Shown here piece by piece: positions 16,159 through 23,156 of a stretch of 37,441 nt of DNA. The notes beneath the pieces were generated by a model. It was not told the DNA's origin and did not search any database. It worked only from the letters and a program-made list of their open reading frames with translations. Made by a program: the position numbers and the translations under genes. Position 1 is the first letter of the stretch. Every line of letters starts with the position of its first letter. The DNA is from Acidobacteria bacterium 13_2_20CM_57_17 (GTDB lineage Bacteria; Acidobacteriota; Terriglobia; Acidiferrales; UBA7541): assembly GCA_001914785.1 (NCBI GenBank), contig MNDE01000052.1, forward strand, positions 1-37,441, read 5' to 3'.

Positions 16159-17436
16159 TCAACAGGCTAACCGGGAGCGGTCGAGGGTAAAGCCGTTTAA
16201 GGGGCCGAGGACGGTGACGGCGATTTGGCCAGCTTGGAAATATTGCCGGGCGAGGATCTGAAGTTCATCGTCAGTGACGCCTTCGATGGAGTCCAGGATT
16301 TCGTCGAGCGTATAGAAGCGGCCAAAATACAATTCCTGGCGCGCTAAATTTGACATCCGCGAGCTGGTGGACTCGAGGGAAAGCATGAGCGAGCCTTTGA
16401 GATGATTCTTTGAGCGGCGAAGCTCTTCCTCAGTGACCGGCGATTCCTTCAAAGCGCGAAATTCCTTAATGGTCAAGTCGATGACTTGGCCAACGGTCTC
16501 CTTGGCGGTGCCGGCGTAGACGGTCATCATTCCGGCGTCGGAATAGGGCGTCAGCTCGCTGAAAACGGCATAAGCAAGACCCTGCTTTTCGCGAATATTC
16601 TGAAATAGCCGCGAGGACATGCCTCCGCCAAGAAGATTGTTTAGCACGGCGACGGTGAAGCGGTCTTGGTGGCCCAGCGGAACCGACGGGACGCCGATGC
16701 AGACATGTACTTGCTCGAGGTCGCGCTTGGGTTCGAGATGGATGGGCGCTTCCGTGCGCGGCGCGCCGTCGCTTTCCGCGGGACCTGTTGGTTTCATGCC
16801 GCCGAATTCCCGCTGCACCAATTCCAGCACCTGTTCGTGAGTGACGTTGCCCGCGGCAGTCACCACCAGATGATCCGGCGCGAACCATTCCCGGAAACGC
16901 GCAAACAGCGAATCGCGATTGAAGGCTTTGACGGTCTCCGGAGTGCCGAGAATCGGACGCCCGAGCGAATGCTGCGGCCAGAAGCCGCGCGTAAAAATTT
17001 CGTGAAGGAGATACTCGGGATTGTCCAGGTCCATTTTTATTTCTTCGAGGACGACCTGGCGTTCCTTCTTCACATCTTCCGAATCGAATTTCGGGCGAAG
17101 GACAAGGTCCGCGATGATGTCAAAAGCGATGCGCAAGTGCTCGTCAAGAACTTTGGCATTGAAACAAATCTGTTCCTTGGAAGTGAAGGCGTCGAGCATG
17201 CCGCCGATGGAATCCATTTCGCGAGCGATGGCTTCAGCGGAGCGGCGCTCCGTGCCTTTGAAAACCATGTGCTCCATGAAATGTGCCAGGCCGTTCTCTG
17301 CGGGGACTTCGCGGCGGGAGCCGTTGCGCACCCAGACGCCCACGGAAACGGAGCGCACGTGAGGCATGGTCTCGGTGATGACCACGAGGCCGTTGGGCAA
17401 AACGTGCTTCTGAATGTCGCGCGTTTCGGTGGCCAT
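16159..17436 (-). CDS. M16-family zinc peptidase (processing-peptidase type)
   Basis: This 425-residue protein carries the inverted zinc motif HxxEH (H52-F-M-E55-H56 in AHFMEHMVFKGT), with the third ligand in the E131-E132 segment (VLEEIKMDLDNPEYLLHE). An M16 C-terminal domain follows (LNNLLGGGMSSRLFQNIREKQGLAYAVFSEL). It resembles the PqqL/mitochondrial-processing-peptidase beta group and probably degrades or processes peptides. No signal peptide is obvious, suggesting a cytoplasmic location. The family often occurs as tandem catalytic and non-catalytic subunits; only this gene is seen here. It converges on the PhyH gene with a 15-bp gap. Confidence 0.92.
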   Translation of the reverse strand: MATETRDIQKHVLPNGLVVITETMPHVRSVSVGVWVRNGSRREVPAENGLAHFMEHMVFKGTERRSAEAIAREMDSIGGMLDAFTSKEQICFNAKVLDEHLRIAFDIIADLVLRPKFDSEDVKKERQVVLEEIKMDLDNPEYLLHEIFTRGFWPQHSLGRPILGTPETVKAFNRDSLFARFREWFAPDHLVVTAAGNVTHEQVLELVQREFGGMKPTGPAESDGAPRTEAPIHLEPKRDLEQVHVCIGVPSVPLGHQDRFTVAVLNNLLGGGMSSRLFQNIREKQGLAYAVFSELTPYSDAGMMTVYAGTAKETVGQVIDLTIKEFRALKESPVTEEELRRSKNHLKGSLMLSLESTSSRMSNLARQELYFGRFYTLDEILDSIEGVTDDELQILARQYFQAGQIAVTVLGPLNGFTLDRSRLAC

Positions 17437-17572
17437 AATGACATTGTGGCACAGGCGCGGCAGAAAGGAAAAAGAGAAGCATGGGATCAGCTAAAGATTG
17501 TACTTACAGCTACTTATGATTGCGTTCTCTTGAGAACTCAACCTTGGCTATGACGACGGAAGAGTAGAATTC

Positions 17573-17598
17573 GCCGGAGGCGAAGCTCGCGCTACAGA
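17573..17598 (-). repeat. Dispersed repeat supplying the cysteine dioxygenase stop codon
   Basis: The stretch ending CGAAGCTCGCGCTACAG (plus strand) resembles other short repeats in this window that end in CTACA(G), at 20937-20960 and 24195-24220. On the minus strand its CTGTAG provides the last sense codon and the TAG stop of the cysteine dioxygenase gene. Confidence 0.45.
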
Positions 17599-18188
17599 AG
17601 TTTCTCCGCAGAGTTCAGCTTGCCGTATTCGCTGGTGTAGAAGAGCGGGACGTCGGAGTAGGTGCCCTGGTCCCGGAGATAGACCTCGCAAGTGTCGAAG
17701 GGCTTCGAATAAATGTGGATGCTGACGGCGCGCTGGTCAAATTCAGCCAGGTTCAAGACTTCGTGGACCGGCTCGATGGGATTCACGTAAGCGGGATGCG
17801 CGGCGTCGAGATCGTAAGTATCGGTCGGGATGATTTTACAAGTGCCGTGGGCGGCGTCGCGGCAGTCCACGCGGTAGTTTTGAACGCGCAGCCGGCCGAT
17901 CGGCGCGGACATCCAGCAATTCTGATCGCGATGATTGTGGATGCGGCTGTGCTGGCCGACTTCCCAGCAAACAGTCATGCATTCAAAGAGATCATTCCTG
18001 AAAATTAAATTGCGCGTGTAACTTCCTTTTGAAAAATAGCAGTATTTGTCAAGCGTCTCCGGAAGGACGCCGTGGCGGACCACATAGTCCTGAACATTTT
18101 GCAGTGTGAATTCGCGCACCGGGATGGCGGCGAGGCCCTTGACCCACTCCGAGATGGTGAGCTGTTCCGTTGCTACCTTCTGAGCCAT
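17592..18188 (-). CDS. Cysteine dioxygenase type I
   Basis: This 198-residue cupin converts L-cysteine to cysteine sulfinate with O2. The start MAQKVATEQL is chosen because the longer frame upstream is low-complexity and runs into the rlmN region. Iron ligands are H84 and H86 (SRIHNHRDQNCWM) and H142 (EPVHEVLNL). R60 (SYTRNL) is placed to bind the substrate carboxylate. C91 and Y160 (SIHIYSKPFDTCEVY) occupy the positions that form the Cys-Tyr cross-link in mammalian enzymes. Many bacterial homologues lack that Cys. It is divergent from rlmN. Confidence 0.9.
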   Translation of the reverse strand: MAQKVATEQLTISEWVKGLAAIPVREFTLQNVQDYVVRHGVLPETLDKYCYFSKGSYTRNLIFRNDLFECMTVCWEVGQHSRIHNHRDQNCWMSAPIGRLRVQNYRVDCRDAAHGTCKIIPTDTYDLDAAHPAYVNPIEPVHEVLNLAEFDQRAVSIHIYSKPFDTCEVYLRDQGTYSDVPLFYTSEYGKLNSAEKLL

Positions 18189-18385
18189 GGAAAGCCTCCG
18201 AATTGCGTGCGTCCTGCAAGGCAGGTGACCGGACAATCCTGCTACAGCGGGGATTGCCAATGGATTATAGCGCGATTCAAAGGCGAAGTAAGGAGGCGAG
18301 GAAGTAAAGAAGTTAGAAAAAGAGGTAATCTGTAGTTTGAGCTGTGCAGCGATGCGGCAAGGGAATTTAGCGGCGAGCACAACAA

Positions 18386-19537
18386 ATGGAGCTTCTGGGC
18401 AAATCGAAAGAAGAATTGCGCGCATTCTGTGTGGCGCTTGGCGAGCCGGCGTTTCGCGGGGCGCAGATTTATCATGCGCTGTATTCCGAAAGAAAATTTG
18501 ACGTGGCGCAGATTACAAATCTTCCGGCGGCGCTGCGGGAGCGGCTGCGCAAGGAAGCACGCATCACTTTGCCGGAGGTGAAGCAGCAGTTTGCGTCGGC
18601 GGATGGCTCGGTGCGGTACTTGTTTGGTTTGGGAAGCGCGGAAGAAAACAAAGATTTCAACACAGAGTTCGCAGAGAACATAGCGAGCACAGAGAAGGGC
18701 GGAAAAGAAAGAGCGAGCCGCTTGCAGAAGCCGGCTTCGGTGGAAGCGGTATTCATGCCGAGCGAGGGGCGGCAGACGATCTGCATTTCCACGCAGGCAG
18801 GTTGCGCAGTGGATTGCCATTTTTGCCTTACAGCGCAACTGGGACTGATTCGGAACCTAACCGCCGGAGAGATTCTGGCGCAAGTTTTGCTGCCGCTGGA
18901 AGAGCACAAAACACGACTCGCGCCGCAGACCAACGTTGTGCTGATGGGGCAGGGCGAGCCGCTGCTGAATTTCGAGCCGGTGATGGCGGCGGTGCGCATC
19001 CTGCTGGACCCGGAGGGCATGGGGATTTCGCCGAAGCATGTGACACTTTCGACGAGCGGAATCGTGCCAGGAATCGAGCGGCTAGCGCAGGAGAAAGTGC
19101 GGCCGAAGCTGGCGATTTCACTGAATGCGTCAAATGACGAACAGCGCGACGCGTTGATGCCGATCAACAAGAAATACCCGCTTGCTATGCTGATCGACGC
19201 CTGCAAGGAATATCCGCTGCGAACGTGGGAACACCTGACGTTTGAATACGTGATGCTCGGCGGATTGAACGATGCGGCGGAAGATGCGCGGCGTGTGGTG
19301 CGGCTGCTCGCGCCACTCAAGAGCGTGAAAGTGAACTTGATCCCGTGGAATCCGGGAGAACTTCCCTACCGGGAATCTTCGCCGGAGCGGATTGAAGAGT
19401 TCCGGCGGATCCTGGTGGATCGAGGCGTGCCGGCATTTGTGCGCTATTCACGCGGGCGCGATGTGATGGCGGCATGCGGGCAACTGGCGTTACTGCAGAT
19501 TGATGGTTCGCAGTCGCCAGTTGTCAGCCTGCGGTAA
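18386..19537 (+). CDS. rlmN: 23S rRNA (adenine-2503)-C2 methyltransferase with repeat-derived insertion
   Basis: This is a 383-residue radical-SAM enzyme that methylates A2503 of 23S rRNA and, in E. coli, A37 of some tRNAs. The [4Fe-4S] cysteines are C140, C144 and C147 (QAGCAVDCHFC). The segment VRYSRGRDVMAACGQL holds the C-terminal Cys that is methylated in the RlmN mechanism. The phrase LMGQGEPLLNFEPV is typical of the family. Between YLFGL (residue 82) and VEAVFMP (119) lies a linker of about 36 residues, where relatives have only a few. That linker is encoded by a repeat-like A/G-rich stretch (18655-18700). The Shine-Dalgarno is weak. Confidence 0.94.
   Translation: MELLGKSKEELRAFCVALGEPAFRGAQIYHALYSERKFDVAQITNLPAALRERLRKEARITLPEVKQQFASADGSVRYLFGLGSAEENKDFNTEFAENIASTEKGGKERASRLQKPASVEAVFMPSEGRQTICISTQAGCAVDCHFCLTAQLGLIRNLTAGEILAQVLLPLEEHKTRLAPQTNVVLMGQGEPLLNFEPVMAAVRILLDPEGMGISPKHVTLSTSGIVPGIERLAQEKVRPKLAISLNASNDEQRDALMPINKKYPLAMLIDACKEYPLRTWEHLTFEYVMLGGLNDAAEDARRVVRLLAPLKSVKVNLIPWNPGELPYRESSPERIEEFRRILVDRGVPAFVRYSRGRDVMAACGQLALLQIDGSQSPVVSLR
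18655..18700 (+). repeat. CAGAGttcGCAGAGAAC-type repeat inside rlmN
   Basis: This stretch contains CACAGAGTTCGCAGAGAAC followed by GCACAGAGAAG. It shares CAGAGTTCGC and AGAGAAC/AGAGAAG blocks with intergenic DNA at 24656-24722. It is in frame and encodes the extra charged linker of this RlmN. Confidence 0.55.
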
Positions 19538-19639
19538 ACAGAAGGAAGCGTACCAAGAGGTAGTTATCCATACCTCCCCCATCCCCCTGTTTTTCATCAA
19601 GTGTTGATTCCAAAGGCCGTTAAAGTCATCTATTTTGAT

Positions 19640-19655
19640 ACACTTTCACAAGTGT
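19640..19655 (+). terminator. Possible rlmN terminator hairpin
   Basis: ACACTT-TCAC-AAGTGT is a perfect 6-bp stem with a 4-base loop, followed by TTATTCT. It lies about 100 bp past the rlmN stop. The stem is short and AT-rich, so this is a weak call. Confidence 0.3.
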
Positions 19656-19737
19656 TTATTCTAAAGGAATTTGCATTGCGCCAAAATTGTGCAAGAGGCG
19701 AGCATTCTCGAATGAGTCCTTGCTTGCGAACGGTTGA

Positions 19738-19762
19738 GATCCTTCGCTGCGCTCAGGATGAC
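19738..19762. repeat. TCCTTCGCTGCGCTCAGGATGA-type dispersed repeat
   Basis: The core GATCCTTCGCTGCGCTCAGG, continuing ATGAC, matches a repeat I recall as very common in genomes of Acidobacteriota and other soil bacteria. That recognition is from memory. Its ends TCCT/AGGA are complementary. Confidence 0.5.
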
Positions 19763-19834
19763 ACCGACGAGGACCGACAAAGAGAATAAGACCGACGTCA
19801 CGCAATGAAAATGGGTCGCTGATCCAAAAGAAAA

Positions 19835-19852
19835 GCGGGAGCAAGCTCCCGC
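19835..19852. repeat. Palindromic repeat GCGGGAGC-AA-GCTCCCGC
   Basis: A perfect 8-bp inverted repeat with an AA centre, followed by AGTCC. It has the same stem-AA-GCTCC design as the element inside mtaB at 24195-24214. It could also act as a terminator for pgeF, which ends about 110 bp away on the minus strand. Confidence 0.6.
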
Positions 19853-19962
19853 AGTCCATACGCAGTTCTGTACAAAAGTAGTATACCACAAAGATAACTA
19901 AAGTCAAGGACGAACTTGCAAAAAAACTCATGGTGTTGGCATCCAGAAATTCAAGGCGGGGA

Positions 19963-20886
19963 TTAGCGGAGGCCGATGACGGAGAGGAGGCGGCCGCTCT
20001 GAGGGCCTTCCTTGCGGTAGCTGAAGAGAAGGTCGCGACGGCAGGCGGTGCAGAGGCCGCTGACGAAGATGTTGGAGGCACGGACGCCAGCGCCAAGGAG
20101 TTGGGCGCGATTGGCTTTGCGGAGGTCGAGGAGAACGTTTTTGGGCGGGGGCTGATGGCCAGGGGGCATCATGTTCAGCCACTGAATGGGATTGGGCTCG
20201 TCACCGGTGCGGAATTCGTCGAACCATTCGGGGGCTTCGGCGAACTGGGAAAGAAACTGAGTGGCGACTTCGGTGCCGACTTCGTAGCAGCAGCCACCGA
20301 TGGAGGGGCCGATGGCGGCAAACAGATCGCCAGGCTTGGATTTGAAATGCATTTGCAGCTGGCCGATGGCTTTGACGACGATGCGCTGCAGCGTGCCGCG
20401 CCAGCCGGCATGAATGGAGGCGACGGCGCGCTTTTTGGGATCGACGAGGAGAATCGGAACGCAGTCAGCGGTTTGGACGCCCAGGAGGAGGCCCGGGCGG
20501 TTGGTGACGGAGGCATCGCCCTGACAGGATTGGGACGGTGCGGCATCGAAAAGGCGGATGACGTCGGAATGGATTTGTTTAAGAGAAACGAGTTGCAAGT
20601 CGGACGCGCCGAGGGCGGATTGGAAGCGGCGGCGGTTTTCGAGGACGTTGTCCTTGGTGTCCCATTCGGTGAAGCCGAGACTGAGAACTCTTTCGCCGTT
20701 CTGATCACTCACGCCGCCGGGCTTGGTGCTGAAGCCGTGGATGAGCCAGGAGAGTTTTGAAAGGGCAGGCACCTGGAGGATTCGCACGCCGCGCACGCTG
20801 AGTTCAGTCCAGGCGATCCTGACGCCGACGTCGGGGCGTGACTTGCGAGCGCTGCGCTTGGCCGTTACTGTTTTCGTGGAAGCCAC
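19963..20886 (-). CDS. pgeF: Peptidoglycan editing factor/multicopper-like laccase-domain protein (PgeF/YfiH family)
   Basis: This 307-residue protein contains the DUF152/YfiH signatures LKQIHSDVI, VQTADCVPILL, SIHAGWRGT and IGGCCYEVG. They provide the His/Cys set that binds one metal (zinc in structurally known members). Family members act as purine nucleoside phosphorylases/adenosine deaminases (FAMIN-like) and, in E. coli, prevent misincorporation of L-Ser into peptidoglycan precursors. The first 30 or so residues are basic and poorly conserved. The GTG start at 20886 is the earliest; a later start near residue 30 is possible. It is divergent from acpS. Confidence 0.9.
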   Translation of the reverse strand: MASTKTVTAKRSARKSRPDVGVRIAWTELSVRGVRILQVPALSKLSWLIHGFSTKPGGVSDQNGERVLSLGFTEWDTKDNVLENRRRFQSALGASDLQLVSLKQIHSDVIRLFDAAPSQSCQGDASVTNRPGLLLGVQTADCVPILLVDPKKRAVASIHAGWRGTLQRIVVKAIGQLQMHFKSKPGDLFAAIGPSIGGCCYEVGTEVATQFLSQFAEAPEWFDEFRTGDEPNPIQWLNMMPPGHQPPPKNVLLDLRKANRAQLLGAGVRASNIFVSGLCTACRRDLLFSYRKEGPQSGRLLSVIGLR

Positions 20887-20936
20887 AAGTCTACCAGTAT
20901 AATCGGAGTCGGCCGCGTGGCCGAAACCAAGAGAAC

Positions 20937-20960
20937 CTCACCCCTGAAGGGGTGAGCTAC
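20937..20960. repeat. Palindromic repeat CTCACCCCT-GA-AGGGGTGAG with CTAC tail
   Basis: A perfect 9-bp inverted repeat with a GA centre, followed by CTACAG, lies between the divergent pgeF and acpS genes. It ends about 10 bp before the acpS start, so a hairpin in an mRNA leader could affect acpS translation. A second hairpin, TCGGCC-GCGT-GGCCGA, is at 20909-20924. Confidence 0.6.
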
Positions 20961-20971
20961 AGGGCGGGACA

Positions 20972-21349
20972 TTGATAATTGGGATGGGGGTGGACATTGC
21001 GGAAGTGGAGCGCATTCAGGGAGCGATCGAGCGGCATGGGGAAGTGTTTCTGAGGCGAGTGTATACAACGAGGGAACGCGAGTACTGCGAGCGGTTCAAG
21101 AATAAATATGAGCGGTATGCGGGACGGTTTGCTGCGAAAGAAGCGGCGATGAAAGCGCTGGGGACGGGCTGGCGGCGCGGCGTGAGATGGGTAGATTTGG
21201 AAGTGGTGCGGGAGACGAGCGGGCGGCCGACACTGGCAATTTCGGGTGAGGCGGCAAAAATCGCGAAGCAGATCGGTGTGAAGAGCGTGGCGCTCAGCAT
21301 CACGCATACGGAAAGTCAGGCGCTGGCCCAGGTCATTTTCGAAGGTTGA
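20972..21349 (+). CDS. acpS: Holo-[acyl-carrier-protein] synthase
   Basis: This 125-residue phosphopantetheinyl transferase moves 4'-phosphopantetheine from CoA to the serine of ACP, activating fatty-acid synthesis. Mg ligands D8 (IIGMGVDIAEVERI) and E57 (RFAAKEAAMKALG) are in place. The TTG at 20972 is preferred because starting at the ATG four codons later would cut the first beta-strand (MIIG). An in-frame TGA lies upstream at 20945-20947. Late motif ALSITHTESQALAQVI matches the family. Length is normal for trimeric AcpS. Confidence 0.94.
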   Translation: MIIGMGVDIAEVERIQGAIERHGEVFLRRVYTTREREYCERFKNKYERYAGRFAAKEAAMKALGTGWRRGVRWVDLEVVRETSGRPTLAISGEAAKIAKQIGVKSVALSITHTESQALAQVIFEG

Positions 21350-21367
21350 CAGAATCTTTCCAAGGCC

Positions 21368-21401
21368 GTGCGAGGGATTATCCCCGCGAGAACTCTCGCA
21401 C
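21368..21401. terminator. Candidate bidirectional terminator between acpS and the carbamoyltransferase
   Basis: GTGCGAG (21368-21374) pairs with CTCGCAC (21395-21401). An inner alternative stem, GCGAG-AACT-CTCGC (21386-21399), competes for the same right arm. CAAAAAA follows on the plus strand. The genes on either side converge, so a terminator is expected here. Confidence 0.35.
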
Positions 21402-21450
21402 CAAAAAACTCCACGAACCTGCGACCGCAGAGTCCAAAGCAATTCGGACA

Positions 21451-23133
21451 TTATTTGACGACAAGAAAATCACCGATGGCCAGTGCATCGATGCCAGCGC
21501 AATAGAAGCTACGGATGGCCTCGCGGGGATCGGAAACGAGAGGCTCGCCGAAGAGATTGAAGGAGGTGTTGAAGAGGACGGGAGCGGGCGCGCGCTCGCC
21601 GAATTTGTGGAGGAGGCGCCAAAAGCGAGGATTGGTTTCGTGTTCGACAGCGTGAACCCGGACGGTGCGGCCTTCGAAGGCAAAGCGTTCGAGAGCAGCC
21701 GGCACGCCGGGTTTGAGCGTGCCGAGAGAAGCCATGAAGCGGCAATTGGGAGAGCAATCGAAGAATTGCGAGACGGTTTCCGCAGGGGCGGAGAACGCGA
21801 AGGGGTGGAAGTCCTCGCGGTGCTTGATGTATTGATTCACGTTTTCGATGACGTATTCGGAAAAAGGAGAGGCAAGAATACTGCGATTGCCAAGAGCCCG
21901 GTGTCCGAATTCAGTGCGTCCCTGGAACCAAGCCACAATTTTGTCCCGCAGGAGGAGTTGCGCGACTTCCGCGAGAAGCGGTTCTTCTCCGGAGGGGTAC
22001 TTGTAGATGACTTTACAGTTATCGAGGACCGATTTGATTTCCGAAGAGGAGAAGCCGGGGCCGAGGTAGAGATGCGGCAGCGATTGCCGAGCGGGACAGC
22101 CGAGGCTTTTCCTGGCGAGGAGCGCCGCGCCCAAGGCCGAGCCGGAATTGCCGGCCACGGGTTGCACATAAACCTTCTTGAGCGCGCTGCGAGTCTCGAG
22201 GGCACGGACGAGGAAAACGTTCAAGAATAGGCCGCCGGCAACGCACAAAGAGTCCACAGAGTGTTCTTTCCGATAGCGCTCGGCGATAGCGAGAACAATT
22301 TCTTCGAGGACGTCGCGGGCGCTGCGCGCGAGGGAGGCGCGCAACTGCGGATCGGAAGCAACGGCCTGAGGATCGAGTTTCGAATCGCGGAAAAATTCTT
22401 CGGTGAAAGAAGTGGCTTCCTCCGGCTCCCGCCCGAAATAGCGGGTGTTCAGCACCGGCAAGCCGGCACCGTTCCATTGAAAGATCTTTCGAAAGGCGGG
22501 AGCGAAATCGGGTTTGCCGTCCTTGCTCAGCCATTGCACTTTGTGTTCATCGCGGCGAGCACGAAGACCAAGGAGCTGGGTGACGCGGGAATAAAACCAG
22601 CCAAGAGAGTTGGGAAAGCGGAGCGGCTGAAGAAGACGAAGCTCGTCGCCTTCGCCGAGGTAAAGCGAGCCAGAGCGCATATCACCGAATTCATCGAGGG
22701 TCAGCACCAAAGCGCGTTCGAACGGCGAAGTATAGTAGGCGCTGGCGGCGTGGCAAAGATGATGCTCGAAGAACAGGAAAGGAGTGGATGCGCCATAGAG
22801 ACGGCGAGTCTGACGGAGTTGAGCAGCCTCTCGAAAATTCCGGCCTAGAGAATGGGTCCAAGCCGCGCCGGAACCGGAGAGAGTGCGCTGGAGACGAAAC
22901 CGAGTCTCGCGCAGGGTGGAAATAGCGAGACGGCGAGGAAAAGCGGCGAACTGAATATCGGAGATTTTCGCCTTGCATTGGTCGAGACAGCGAGCAATCG
23001 CGAGACGGGGAATCCCGCCCATGCCGGTCGAGCGGCTAAGTTTTTCTTCTTCAATGGCGGAAACGATGGAGGTTTCGTCCACAAGGACGGCAGAAGAGTC
23101 GCGGCCAAAACTCCAGATGCCAAGAGTGAGCAT
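21451..23133 (-). CDS. Divergent carbamoyltransferase (NodU/CmcH/TobZ family)
   Basis: This 560-residue protein has the family's two parts: an N-terminal Kae1/TsaD-like ATPase domain (about 1-350) and a C-terminal carbamoyltransferase domain (about 370-560). The N-terminal HHLCHAASAYY (H124, H128) is the metal-binding HxxxH motif, and D147 lies in LTLDEFGD. The usual GDxGxAxGAA motif reads GNSGSALGAAL, so an expected metal-ligand Asp is Asn329. The usual GHDSSA reads GRDSSA, and EFGPRALGNRS reads EFGHRALGNRS. Known members transfer carbamoyl groups from carbamoyl phosphate to sugars, antibiotics or Nod factors. The substrate here is unknown. It starts 23 bp after mtaB, so they are probably co-transcribed. 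Confidence 0.85.
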   Translation of the reverse strand: MLTLGIWSFGRDSSAVLVDETSIVSAIEEEKLSRSTGMGGIPRLAIARCLDQCKAKISDIQFAAFPRRLAISTLRETRFRLQRTLSGSGAAWTHSLGRNFREAAQLRQTRRLYGASTPFLFFEHHLCHAASAYYTSPFERALVLTLDEFGDMRSGSLYLGEGDELRLLQPLRFPNSLGWFYSRVTQLLGLRARRDEHKVQWLSKDGKPDFAPAFRKIFQWNGAGLPVLNTRYFGREPEEATSFTEEFFRDSKLDPQAVASDPQLRASLARSARDVLEEIVLAIAERYRKEHSVDSLCVAGGLFLNVFLVRALETRSALKKVYVQPVAGNSGSALGAALLARKSLGCPARQSLPHLYLGPGFSSSEIKSVLDNCKVIYKYPSGEEPLLAEVAQLLLRDKIVAWFQGRTEFGHRALGNRSILASPFSEYVIENVNQYIKHREDFHPFAFSAPAETVSQFFDCSPNCRFMASLGTLKPGVPAALERFAFEGRTVRVHAVEHETNPRFWRLLHKFGERAPAPVLFNTSFNLFGEPLVSDPREAIRSFYCAGIDALAIGDFLVVK

Positions 23134-23156
23134 CGTGTTAAAGTGCCGCGATTCTA

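Larger units (their letters stand above)
19538..19962. other. 425-bp intergenic region rich in dispersed palindromic repeats
   Basis: The region lies between the converging rlmN (+) and pgeF (-) genes. It holds a small hairpin (19640-19655), a GATCCTTCGCTGCGCTCAGG-type repeat (19738-19760) and a perfect 8-bp palindrome (19835-19852). The DNA around 19600-19680 is clearly more AT-rich than its neighbours. No credible coding frame was found. Confidence 0.55.

Noticed and set aside
19930..20760. Plus-strand frame of 276 codons opposite pgeF
   Set aside because: Gly/Ala/Glu-rich shadow frame; pgeF on the other strand has all family motifs.
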